Shown: positions 56,325-63,493 of the stretch, piece by piece
Position numbering within the stretch: position 1 is the first letter of the stretch
Layout: every line of letters begins with the position of its first letter
Source: CAVPJC01 sp963705155
Lineage (GTDB): Bacteria; Chloroflexota; Anaerolineae; Anaerolineales; UBA4823
Direction: 5' to 3'
Assembly (NCBI GenBank): GCA_963705155.1
Contig: CAVPJC010000001.1
Location: forward strand, 248,001 to 312,000
DNA: 64,000 bases
Position numbers and translations under genes: made by a program
The notes under the pieces: generated by a model
Databases searched by the model: none
Told to the model about the DNA's origin: nothing
Seen by the model: only the letters and a program-made list of their open reading frames with translations

Positions 56325-57311
56325 GTGGCTGCGATTGAACCGATCAGAAATTTTGAGCAGTTGAAAGTCCTGGCAGATCCGCGCCGGCTTTCCATTTTGC
56401 GCCGCCTGATGGCCGCCCCGGCTACCCTCACCCAACTTGGTCACGCCCTCGGCGAACATCCGGCCTGGATTCGCCACCACCTCAAACAACTGGAACGGGT
56501 GGGCCTGGTGGAAATGGTGGATGTGCAGGTCACCGGGGGTTTCGTTGAAAAATTTTACCGCGCCCGCGCCCGCGCTTTCATCTTCCAGGAACTGATCCTG
56601 CCCGACAACCCATCTCGCGAGACCGTCTTGCTCTCCGGCAGCCACGACCTGGCCGTGGAGCTGCTCGCCCAGGCCCCAAAGGGCGATCTGGATCTGCTCG
56701 TTATGCCGGTTGGCAGCCTCGATGGCCTGGTGGCTCTGCGCCAGGGCACCTGTCAGATTGCCGGCAGCCACCTGCTGGACCCCGTCAGCGGCGAATTCAA
56801 CACCAGCTACGTGCGCCACCTGTTCCCCGACCGGGAGATGTCTATCATCACCCTGGCAGAGCGTGAGCAGGGCCTGTTGGTGCTGCCGGGCAACCCGCGC
56901 CAGATCCTGGGGATACAAGACCTGCCCAACGAGAACATTTCCCTGGTTAACCGCAACCGCGGCTCCGGCACGCGCCTGTGGTTGGATACACATTTCAAGC
57001 GCAGTGGTATCCAACCTGAACAGGTGCGCGGCTACCATTACCAGGTGCGCACCCATACCGATGTCGCCCTGGCTATCCGCCAGGGGCGCGCCGATGCCGG
57101 CCTCGGCATCCGTGCCGCTGCCCGCCAGTTTGGCCTGGATTTTATTCCCCTCTTCCAGGAGCGCTACGATCTGGTCCTGACCCGTGAGCAGTTGGATAAC
57201 ACGCGCATCCACCCGCTCTTCGAATACCTGGTGAGCAAAGAATTCCGCCGCAACGTGGAAGCACTCGGCGGGTACAACACAGCCCATACGGGTAACCGCA
57301 CCGATCTCTAG
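56325..57311 (+). CDS. ArsR-type HTH regulator with periplasmic-binding-protein-like domain
   Basis: An intact 328-residue protein. The N-terminal winged helix (about 1-80) reads LKVLADPRRLSILRRLMAAP and HPAWIRHHLKQLERVGLVEM, an ArsR-like fold. From about 110 on the sequence matches the PBP-like substrate-binding domain of the LysR/ModE-associated type: LDLLVMPVGSLDGLVALRQG, LVNRNRGSGTRLWLDTHFKR and VALAIRQGRADAGLGIRAAA. Such proteins sense a small ligand, often molybdate- or tungstate-related, and control transporters or cofactor genes. The ligand is not determined here. GTG is the start, as no ATG precedes the domain. The 23-bp inverted repeat upstream is its probable site. Confidence 0.82.
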   Translation: MAAIEPIRNFEQLKVLADPRRLSILRRLMAAPATLTQLGHALGEHPAWIRHHLKQLERVGLVEMVDVQVTGGFVEKFYRARARAFIFQELILPDNPSRETVLLSGSHDLAVELLAQAPKGDLDLLVMPVGSLDGLVALRQGTCQIAGSHLLDPVSGEFNTSYVRHLFPDREMSIITLAEREQGLLVLPGNPRQILGIQDLPNENISLVNRNRGSGTRLWLDTHFKRSGIQPEQVRGYHYQVRTHTDVALAIRQGRADAGLGIRAAARQFGLDFIPLFQERYDLVLTREQLDNTRIHPLFEYLVSKEFRRNVEALGGYNTAHTGNRTDL

Positions 57312-57392
57312 CCTGCTCCTGTCACCGTCAATTTAATATCAAATCAAAAATTAAATATATTAAAATTTGGTTTCATTATTTTAATGATTTCC

Positions 57393-57420
57393 TTGACTTA
57401 TTTGCATATTTTGCTATAAT
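57393..57420 (+). promoter_or_regulatory. Promoter of the DUF2089/SHOCT operon
   Basis: TTGACT (57393-57398), a 16-base spacer and TATAAT (57415-57420) in a strongly AT-rich stretch. It lies 36 bases before the ATG at 57456. Confidence 0.75.
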
Positions 57421-57455
57421 AACATAAAGATCAGTCAGGTAAAGGAAGATTGCCG

Positions 57456-57842
57456 ATGAACAAACTACCAACAGCCTGCCCGCTGTGCGGCGGCGAGATC
57501 TCTGTTACCCGCATTCACTGTTTGGAATGCGATTCAACCATCGAAGGGCGCTTCACGGCCGGCTCTTTTGGTCAGCTCAGCCACGAGCAGCTTGATTTTA
57601 TTGAAACGTTCATCCGCTGCGAAGGAAAAATCACGCGCATGGAAACTGAGCTGGGTCTTTCCTACCCCACCATCCGCAACCGCCTGCAAGAGGTGATCCG
57701 CGCCATGGGGTTTGAGCCGGGCGCCGGCGATGAACCCCCGGGTCTGAGCGGTGAAGGGCGTCAGAAGGTTTTGGAAGATCTGGATGCCGGGCGGATCTCG
57801 GTTGAAAAAGCCATGGGCATGCTGCAAGAGCGAGGAGGTTGA
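57456..57842 (+). CDS. DUF2089 family zinc-ribbon/HTH protein
   Basis: An intact protein of about 128 residues. An N-terminal zinc ribbon (CPLCGGEISVTRIHCLEC, four Cys) precedes a helix-turn-helix (LSHEQLDFIETFIRCEGKIT and LSYPTIRNRLQEVIRAMGF), the DUF2089 layout of small transcription regulators. The C-terminus RQKVLEDLDAGRISVEKAMG is a SHOCT-like helical pair that recurs in the next three proteins. It is the first gene of the operon and overlaps closely with the next gene (two bases between). A role as operon regulator that senses its partners through the shared motif is inference. Confidence 0.85.
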   Translation: MNKLPTACPLCGGEISVTRIHCLECDSTIEGRFTAGSFGQLSHEQLDFIETFIRCEGKITRMETELGLSYPTIRNRLQEVIRAMGFEPGAGDEPPGLSGEGRQKVLEDLDAGRISVEKAMGMLQERGG

Positions 57843-57844
57843 AG

Positions 57845-59110
57845 ATGAGCCAAAAAATGGTTTCGACCGGCCCAACCCCACTTGTGGAAATCGATGCTGT
57901 ACAGGGTGATCTGCAGTTAAAAGGCTGGGAGCGCCAGGAAGTGCTGGTCAAAACAAGCCCCGGGGATGATCCGCTTGTGGAAATGCAGGCCGATGTGCTG
58001 CATATCACCTGTCATGGCGACTGCCTGGTGCGCGTCCCGGAAGAGGCCCGGGTGCAGGTGCACAGCGTCAACGGCAATGCACGTTTCAAGATGCTTGAAG
58101 ACGCCCTCAAAATCGACCTGGTTTCCGGCTCGTTGGAGCTGCGTGATGTAGGCGGCGCCCGGGTTGGCAAAGTCTATGGCGACCTGCTCGCCCGCCATAT
58201 CGATGGCGACCTGCAGGTGGAACAGGTGAACGGCAACACCATTGCCAGAGATGTCCAGGGCGCCTGCAGCATTGCCCAGGTGGGAGGCAATCTTAAATTG
58301 CGGGATGCCGAGGGCAGTGTGGATGTATCTGCCGGTGGCAACGCCAAGATCCAGCTCATGCTGCTCACCGGCGATCATTACGCCATCCATGCCGGCGGCA
58401 ACATCTACTGCACCGTTCCCGAAGATGCCGGTCTGCAGGTCGATCTGCACAGCAGCGCCCACACCATCAAGGTGCATATGCCCGATGGCGCCAGCACGCG
58501 CTACGATCAAGACTGCCACCTGCCGCTGGGCAGTGGAGCGTCCATGAAGATCAGCGCCGGCGGGTCGATCCTGTTTGCCTGCCAGGAGATGGATTGGTCG
58601 GATATGGATGAGCTGCAAACCGAATTTGACGACGCCTTTACCGGTTTCACCGAGGAGTTCGGGCAGCATTTTGCCGGGCAGATCGAAGATCAGGTCCAAA
58701 CGCAAATGAAGATTTTGGATGAGCAGATGGAGAACCTTTCCCACACCATCGCACAGGCAGGTCTTTCGGCTACAGATACCGAGCGCATTATGGAGCGAGC
58801 GCGCGCCGCCAGCGAACGCGCCAGTGTCCAGGCCCAGGAAAAAATCCGCCGCGCCCAGGAAAAAATGGAACGCAAACTGGCAGCCGCCCAGCGCAAAGCC
58901 GAGCTGCGCAAAAACGCCCAGGAACGGCGCTCTCAGGAGCAGCGCCGGCGCTCGTGGAATTTCGAATGGTCCGCGCCACCGCCTACGCCGCCCAAACCCA
59001 ATGCAGCCGTTGCCGATGAAGAACGCCTGGTGATCCTGCGGATGTTGGAGCAGAAAAAGATCACCCTTGAACAGGCGGAAAGCCTGCTCGCCGCCCTGGA
59101 AAACAGTTAG
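57845..59110 (+). CDS. DUF4097-like beta-helix protein with C-terminal SHOCT-like motif
   Basis: An intact protein of about 421 residues. Residues 10-240 are a repeated-strand region (VEIDAVQGDLQLKGWERQEV, IDGDLQVEQVNGNTIARDVQ) like DUF4097/LiaX-type adhesin domains. A coiled coil (ERASVQAQEKIRRAQEKMER) and an Arg/Gln-rich linker follow. The end RLVILRMLEQKKITLEQAES is a SHOCT-like motif. There is no signal peptide or membrane helix, so it is probably cytoplasmic. In Bacillus and Enterococcus, relatives such as YvlB and LiaX belong to envelope-stress modules; a similar role is inferred. Confidence 0.78.
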   Translation: MSQKMVSTGPTPLVEIDAVQGDLQLKGWERQEVLVKTSPGDDPLVEMQADVLHITCHGDCLVRVPEEARVQVHSVNGNARFKMLEDALKIDLVSGSLELRDVGGARVGKVYGDLLARHIDGDLQVEQVNGNTIARDVQGACSIAQVGGNLKLRDAEGSVDVSAGGNAKIQLMLLTGDHYAIHAGGNIYCTVPEDAGLQVDLHSSAHTIKVHMPDGASTRYDQDCHLPLGSGASMKISAGGSILFACQEMDWSDMDELQTEFDDAFTGFTEEFGQHFAGQIEDQVQTQMKILDEQMENLSHTIAQAGLSATDTERIMERARAASERASVQAQEKIRRAQEKMERKLAAAQRKAELRKNAQERRSQEQRRRSWNFEWSAPPPTPPKPNAAVADEERLVILRMLEQKKITLEQAESLLAALENS

Positions 59111-59128
59111 CCGCAAGGTGGATTAAAA

Positions 59129-59854
59129 ATGACCAGCGAAAATGAACGCCGGTTGATCCTGGAGATGATCCAAAGTGGCAAGATCAGCGCCGATGAAGGC
59201 CTGCGCCTGTTGAAAGCCGTGGAAGCCGACCTGCAGTCGCAGGATGAGCCTGCCCTTGGTGAAGGAGCTTATGACGAGCCAGCCGGTGTGCAAGACCTGG
59301 CGCAGCTCAGCCTCACCAGCGCGGCGGCGCAAGAACCTTCGAATGAGGCGGCCGGGGCAGCTCACGACCGCGCCGCTGAGCCCGACCGGCAAACCCCGGC
59401 CTCTTCCATGCCTGATATGGCCCATTGGCGGCGCATGTGGACCATCCCTCTATGGGTTGGGGTCGGCGTCACCGTATTTTCGTCTGTACTGATGTACCTG
59501 GCTCAACGCGCCAATGGGATTGGTTTCCTTTTCTTTTGCACCTGGCTGCCCTTTTTGCTGGGCCTGACGATCATGATCCTGGCGTTTCAGAGCCGCTCTG
59601 CCCGCTGGCTGCATATCCGCATCCAGCAAAGGCAGGGCGAATGGCCTCAGAATATCGCCATCAGCTTTCCCATCCCCATCGGCCTGACCTCCTGGTTCCT
59701 GCGGAACTTCAAGCACAAGATCCGCGGGTTGGAGCACACTTCGGTGGATGAGCTGATTACAGCGCTTGGCAGCTCGACCGCCCCCGAAAACCCGCTCTAC
59801 GTGGAGGTGAACGAGGGTGAAGACGGCGAAAAGGTACAGATATACATTGGATAG
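59129..59854 (+). CDS. SHOCT-like motif protein with two membrane helices
   Basis: An intact 241-residue protein. The N-terminus RRLILEMIQSGKISADEGLR is the shared SHOCT-like motif, followed by an acidic low-complexity linker of 70 residues. Two membrane helices (IPLWVGVGVTVFSSVLMYLA and FLFFCTWLPFLLGLTIMILA) come next, and then a soluble domain that includes WPQNIAISFPIPIGLTSWFL and ends in NEGEDGEKVQIYIG. The last part is similar to the C-terminus of the next gene product (DEEDGEHVEIFIE). No known activity. It would anchor the module at the membrane. Confidence 0.75.
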   Translation: MTSENERRLILEMIQSGKISADEGLRLLKAVEADLQSQDEPALGEGAYDEPAGVQDLAQLSLTSAAAQEPSNEAAGAAHDRAAEPDRQTPASSMPDMAHWRRMWTIPLWVGVGVTVFSSVLMYLAQRANGIGFLFFCTWLPFLLGLTIMILAFQSRSARWLHIRIQQRQGEWPQNIAISFPIPIGLTSWFLRNFKHKIRGLEHTSVDELITALGSSTAPENPLYVEVNEGEDGEKVQIYIG

Positions 59855-59890
59855 ACCCTGCGGGGAGGTACGTTAACCAGGAGCAACCTT

Positions 59891-60262
59891 ATGGCAACTA
59901 CTGAAGAACGATTGAAAATCCTAAAAATGATTGATGAAGGCAAAATATCCGCCGAAGAAGGCGCCCGGCTGCTGGCGGCCCTATCGCAAGGCCAAAAGCC
60001 TGAGCGCAAGGCTGCCACGCGCGGCGTCGCAGGGGCGCGCTGGCTGCGTGTGCGCGTGACCGATGTGCTCACCGGCAAGCCCAAAGCAACGGTCAACCTA
60101 CCCATGGGGCTGGTGGACGCCGGGCTCAACATCGCCGCCCAGTATGCCCCGGGGATTGCCTTTGATGAGCTGCTCCAGGCCATCAATGCCGGCGCTGAGG
60201 GCAAGATCATCGACGTGGTAGATGAAGAAGACGGCGAGCACGTAGAAATCTTTATCGAGTAG
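59891..60262 (+). CDS. Small SHOCT-like motif protein
   Basis: An intact 123-residue soluble protein. RLKILKMIDEGKISAEEGAR is the shared motif at the N-terminus. The rest (ARWLRVRVTDVLTGKPKATV, VNLPMGLVDAGLNIAAQYAP, then VDEEDGEHVEIFIE) is an alpha/beta domain that resembles the soluble part of the preceding membrane protein. It looks like a soluble paralogue of that protein. It precedes the MFS gene by four bases. Confidence 0.75.
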   Translation: MATTEERLKILKMIDEGKISAEEGARLLAALSQGQKPERKAATRGVAGARWLRVRVTDVLTGKPKATVNLPMGLVDAGLNIAAQYAPGIAFDELLQAINAGAEGKIIDVVDEEDGEHVEIFIE

Positions 60263-60266
60263 GTGC

Positions 60267-61640
60267 ATGGTGGAACAAAAAAAACAGCCCGCTGGTATGG
60301 TTGGTTTTACAGTTGTCTGGTTCGGACAAATCATTTCATTGGTCGGCACCAACATGTCGGGGTTTGCCCTCACCATCTGGGCCTACGAAATCACCGGAAA
60401 AGCCACCGCACTGGCGTTGGTGGGTTTTTTCTTCGTCACCCCCATGCTGCTCTTCAGCCCGCTGGCCGGGGCGATTGTAGACCGCTCCAATCGCAAGCTG
60501 ATGATGATGCTCAGCGATCTGGCTTCCGGCCTGGCCACGGTGGGCATCCTCATTCTGTACCTGGCCGGCGATCTGCAAATCTGGCACCTGTACATTGCCG
60601 CCGTGATCCAGGGCACCTTCCAAACCTTCCAGTGGCCGGCCTATTCTGCTGCCATCAGCACCATGCTGCCCAAAGAGCAGTACGGCCGCGCCAACGGTAT
60701 GATGTCGCTGGCCGAATCCGGCTCGAATATCTTTGCCCCGTTGATGGCGGGTGCGCTGTTGGGCGTCATCGGCCTGGGCGGAATCCTGACCATCGATATC
60801 ATCACCTTCGTTTTTGCCATTGGGGCCTTATTGGTCGTGCACATTCCTCAACCGCGCCGCACCGAAGAAGGCCAGAAAGGCCAGGGCAGCATCTGGAAAG
60901 AGGCCGCTTATGGCTTTCGCTATATCCTTGACCGACCCAGCCTCCTGGGGCTGCAGATCGTCTTCCTGCTGGGTAATTTCTTCGTTGGCATCCCTTTTGC
61001 CATCCTGGCGCCCATGATCCTTGCCCGCACCGGCAACAATGAGCTGATCTTCGGCAGCGTTAGCTCTGCCGGCGCCGTCGGCGGCGTGGTGGGCGGGCTG
61101 GTGATGAGCGCCTGGGGCGGCCCCAAACGCCGTGTGCATGGCGTGCTGGCGGGTTGGGCCATCTCCAGCCTGTTTGGCCTTGTGTTCATGGGGCTGGGAC
61201 GCGGCCTGGTGGTTTGGCTGGCAGCCAGTTTCTTCACAGCCTTCTTTGTCCCGATTATCAATGGCTCCAACCAGGCCATCTGGCAGGCCAAGGTCGCCCC
61301 CGATATTCAGGGACGCGTCTTTTCCATCCGCCGGCTGATTGCCTGGTTTGTCAACCCGCTTTCTATGCTCATCGCCGGCCCGCTGGCCGACCTGGCCCTA
61401 GAACCTGCCATGCAGGAGGGCGGCAGCCTGGCAAGCAGCCTGGGCTGGCTGGTGGGAGTGGGCCCGGGAGCAGGTATGGCCCTGGTTTTCATCTTCTGCG
61501 GCGCCATGGCCACCCTGGTGGGGATCGGCGGCTATGCCTTTCGCATGGTGCGCGATGTCGAAGTGCTCCTGCCTGATCACGACACGCTGGCAGACGCGCA
61601 GCCAGGCGTAGACGTAGAAACGAGCCCCGCCGTGGCGTAG
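60267..61640 (+). CDS. MFS transporter (MFS-3/BacE-like)
   Basis: An intact 457-residue protein with 12 predicted helices. FTVVWFGQIISLVGTNMSGF opens the family's first helix, LAGAIVDRSNRKLMMMLSDL is the loop 2-3 motif, and KVAPDIQGRVFSIRRLIAWF marks the cytoplasmic loop of the second half. MFS-3 members export peptides, macrolides or siderophores. It ends the DUF2089/SHOCT operon, so the regulator and the SHOCT proteins may control or respond to its cargo. It converges with the rhodanese gene, four bases apart. Confidence 0.85.
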   Translation: MVEQKKQPAGMVGFTVVWFGQIISLVGTNMSGFALTIWAYEITGKATALALVGFFFVTPMLLFSPLAGAIVDRSNRKLMMMLSDLASGLATVGILILYLAGDLQIWHLYIAAVIQGTFQTFQWPAYSAAISTMLPKEQYGRANGMMSLAESGSNIFAPLMAGALLGVIGLGGILTIDIITFVFAIGALLVVHIPQPRRTEEGQKGQGSIWKEAAYGFRYILDRPSLLGLQIVFLLGNFFVGIPFAILAPMILARTGNNELIFGSVSSAGAVGGVVGGLVMSAWGGPKRRVHGVLAGWAISSLFGLVFMGLGRGLVVWLAASFFTAFFVPIINGSNQAIWQAKVAPDIQGRVFSIRRLIAWFVNPLSMLIAGPLADLALEPAMQEGGSLASSLGWLVGVGPGAGMALVFIFCGAMATLVGIGGYAFRMVRDVEVLLPDHDTLADAQPGVDVETSPAVA

Positions 61641-61644
61641 CAGA

Positions 61645-62016
61645 TCACTCTCTTGGTTTGGGCTTGTTCGTGCGGTAACCGGCCCGCTTCCAGGCGCCCA
61701 CGCCGCCCTGCAGGCTGTAAGCCTGGTAACCGCGGGCGCGCAGCCAGCGCACACCCGGCAGGCTGCGGTGTCCGCTGAGACACAATACCACCACCGGACG
61801 GGAAGCATCCAGCTTCAGGCGTTCCATAGAAGCGGGCATACCGGTCAGCGGGGCATGCCTGGCCGAGCCAATGGTTCCCTGTTCATATTCAACCCGGCTG
61901 CGCGCATCTGCAAGCTGCACTGGCTGGCCTGCCTTCAGCCAGTCCTGCAATTCTTTCGGGTTCACTTCGGGCACCCTGCCCACCGGCAGCCACCAGAAAT
62001 ATGCTGCCAGCTTCAT
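61645..62016 (-). CDS. Rhodanese-like domain protein
   Basis: An intact 123-residue single-domain rhodanese. VQLADARSRVEYEQGTIGSA is the N-terminal motif with the conserved Asp, and VVVLCLSGHRSLPGVRWLRA carries the catalytic Cys loop (CLSGHR). It ends in a short basic tail. Rhodaneses move sulfane sulfur between thiols and other acceptors. The first residues (LAAYFWWLPVG) are hydrophobic but too short for a clear export signal. It overlaps the osmC-like gene by four bases and is the last gene of the redox operon. Confidence 0.88.
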   Translation of the reverse strand: MKLAAYFWWLPVGRVPEVNPKELQDWLKAGQPVQLADARSRVEYEQGTIGSARHAPLTGMPASMERLKLDASRPVVVLCLSGHRSLPGVRWLRARGYQAYSLQGGVGAWKRAGYRTNKPKPRE

Positions 62017-62492
62017 GAGGTTTTCCCGGGCGTGTACACACCGCTCTTCACCAGGGCAGCCGTGTCATCGGTTTCTTCATAAATGTGGTATTTCAATTCG
62101 ATTGGAAATACCTGGCCCAGCATCGCCTGCGCCGGGCAATAGCGCGTGGCCGAAAGCTCAATGGCGCGCAGAACCGCTGTTTCATCAAGGCCCTGACCGG
62201 TCAATGTGTATTCGATCACCGCGCTGGTAAAAACCCTGGGATGCTCCTGAGCCCGCACGGCATGCACTGCCACGTCAAACCGGGTGACCACCTGGCGCTT
62301 CTTCTGCAAAATGGAGATCACATCCATCGCCGTGCAGCCCGCCAGCCCGGTGGCGATCAGCTCCATCGGGCGAAAACCATCTTCCGAGCCGCCTACAGCC
62401 GCCTCAGCCCCCAGGGGCACATTGAACCCGGTATCGGCCGAGCCATCAAAGCTCATGCCGCCCTTCCACTTTACGAGTGCATCCACAATCAT
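62013..62492 (-). CDS. OsmC-family peroxiredoxin-like protein
   Basis: An intact 159-residue protein. The two redox cysteines of the family are in GLAGCTAMDVISILQKKRQV and ATRYCPAQAML. The N-terminal strand pair (DALVKWKGGMSFDG) is also typical. OsmC/Ohr proteins reduce organic hydroperoxides or handle sulfur species with thiol partners. It overlaps both neighbours by four bases (with the TlpA-like gene upstream and the rhodanese gene downstream), indicating tight translational coupling. Confidence 0.9.
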   Translation of the reverse strand: MIVDALVKWKGGMSFDGSADTGFNVPLGAEAAVGGSEDGFRPMELIATGLAGCTAMDVISILQKKRQVVTRFDVAVHAVRAQEHPRVFTSAVIEYTLTGQGLDETAVLRAIELSATRYCPAQAMLGQVFPIELKYHIYEETDDTAALVKSGVYTPGKTS

Positions 62493-63076
62493 TCCTCCAG
62501 GAGCGGGGTGACGTACTTTTCCAACATCTCATCGTTGATCGCGCCCATCCAGGCCAGGCGCACGATGCCATCGCGATCTACAACATAGGAAGACGGCAGT
62601 GTATCCGTACGAAAAGCATCCAACGCCTTTTCGTCCGGGTCAGGCCACACCAGGAATGTGAGGCCATAATCGCGCGCAAAACGCGAAACATCTCCGGGAG
62701 CGCTGCCTGCCTCAATGGCGATGATCGTAAAACGCTGCCTCTCATGCTTATCGAAATAGGCCTGCAGAGTGGGCATTTCTGCTTTGCAGGGCGGGCACCA
62801 GGTGGCCCAGTTGTTCACCAGCACCACCTGCCCACGGTGATCTGCCAGCGACACCGGGCTGCCGCCCAGGTCGGTCAGCTCGATCGGCGGAGCGGCGAAA
62901 TTCACTTCGGCTGGTACTGTTACCGGCAGATCAGCCGGCGATTTTGCGCCAACCAGACCGGGCAGCAAGATGAATGCCGCAATCCCCAGAACAACCAGCC
63001 CGCCTCCGATCAACGCCAGGGGCAGCACCTGAGAACGGCGGTTTACTCTGCGAGGGCGGGTTTTGGTTCTTTTCAT
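62489..63076 (-). CDS. Membrane-anchored TlpA-like thioredoxin
   Basis: An intact 195-residue protein. A basic N-terminus and one membrane helix (LALIGGGLVVLGIAAFILLP) anchor a thioredoxin domain facing outward. The active site is VLVNNWATWCPPCKAEMPTL (WCPPC), the TlpA/ResA type that reduces disulfides outside the membrane. LPSSYVVDRDGIVRLAWMGA holds the cis-proline. It may receive electrons from or pass them to the other redox proteins of this operon. It overlaps the OsmC-like gene by four bases and follows the DIM-family gene by 24. Confidence 0.9.
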   Translation of the reverse strand: MKRTKTRPRRVNRRSQVLPLALIGGGLVVLGIAAFILLPGLVGAKSPADLPVTVPAEVNFAAPPIELTDLGGSPVSLADHRGQVVLVNNWATWCPPCKAEMPTLQAYFDKHERQRFTIIAIEAGSAPGDVSRFARDYGLTFLVWPDPDEKALDAFRTDTLPSSYVVDRDGIVRLAWMGAINDEMLEKYVTPLLEE

Positions 63077-63100
63077 CTCGTGAAGACACCTGTCTGGAGC

Positions 63101-63469
63101 CTAATGCTGGTGGATACGGCTCAGATCACTGGTGACACGCCCATCCATGAAAGCGCGCACAGCCGCCTCAATCTCACCACCGGTCATCACAACATCCAAC
63201 CCGGAGGAGCGCGCTTTCTGGTAAGCAGGTGTGCCCATGCCGCCGCACAGCAGCACTTTGCAATCGGCAATTGGGGCGAACATATCCTCATGCCCGTGCG
63301 GCTGCCCGGATTGATGATCGGGATGCTGGCTGTGATGTGGTTTCAGGCGTTCTTCTTCAGCCAGGATGCGCCCGTTATCGATGGTAAATACACGGTAGGC
63401 GGGCGCCATACCAAAATGGCTGCTCAGGCTTTTCCCATCTTCTGTCACTGCGGCTATTTTATACGCCAT
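63101..63469 (-). CDS. Dinitrogenase iron-molybdenum cofactor (DIM/NifX-like) family protein
   Basis: An intact 122-residue protein. YKIAAVTEDGKSLSSHFGMA is the standard start of NifX/NafY/DIM domains, and LLCGGMGTPAYQKARSSGLD is the middle motif. A His-rich insert (HHSQHPDHQSGQPHGHED) sits between them and could bind metal. In anaerobes without nitrogenase such proteins are thought to bind Fe-S or molybdenum clusters. It starts 25 bases after the selenoprotein stop behind GGAG and is followed by the TlpA-like gene. Confidence 0.88.
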   Translation of the reverse strand: MAYKIAAVTEDGKSLSSHFGMAPAYRVFTIDNGRILAEEERLKPHHSQHPDHQSGQPHGHEDMFAPIADCKVLLCGGMGTPAYQKARSSGLDVVMTGGEIEAAVRAFMDGRVTSDLSRIHQH

Positions 63470-63493
63470 CAGAAGAGTCTCCGATCTTATCCA

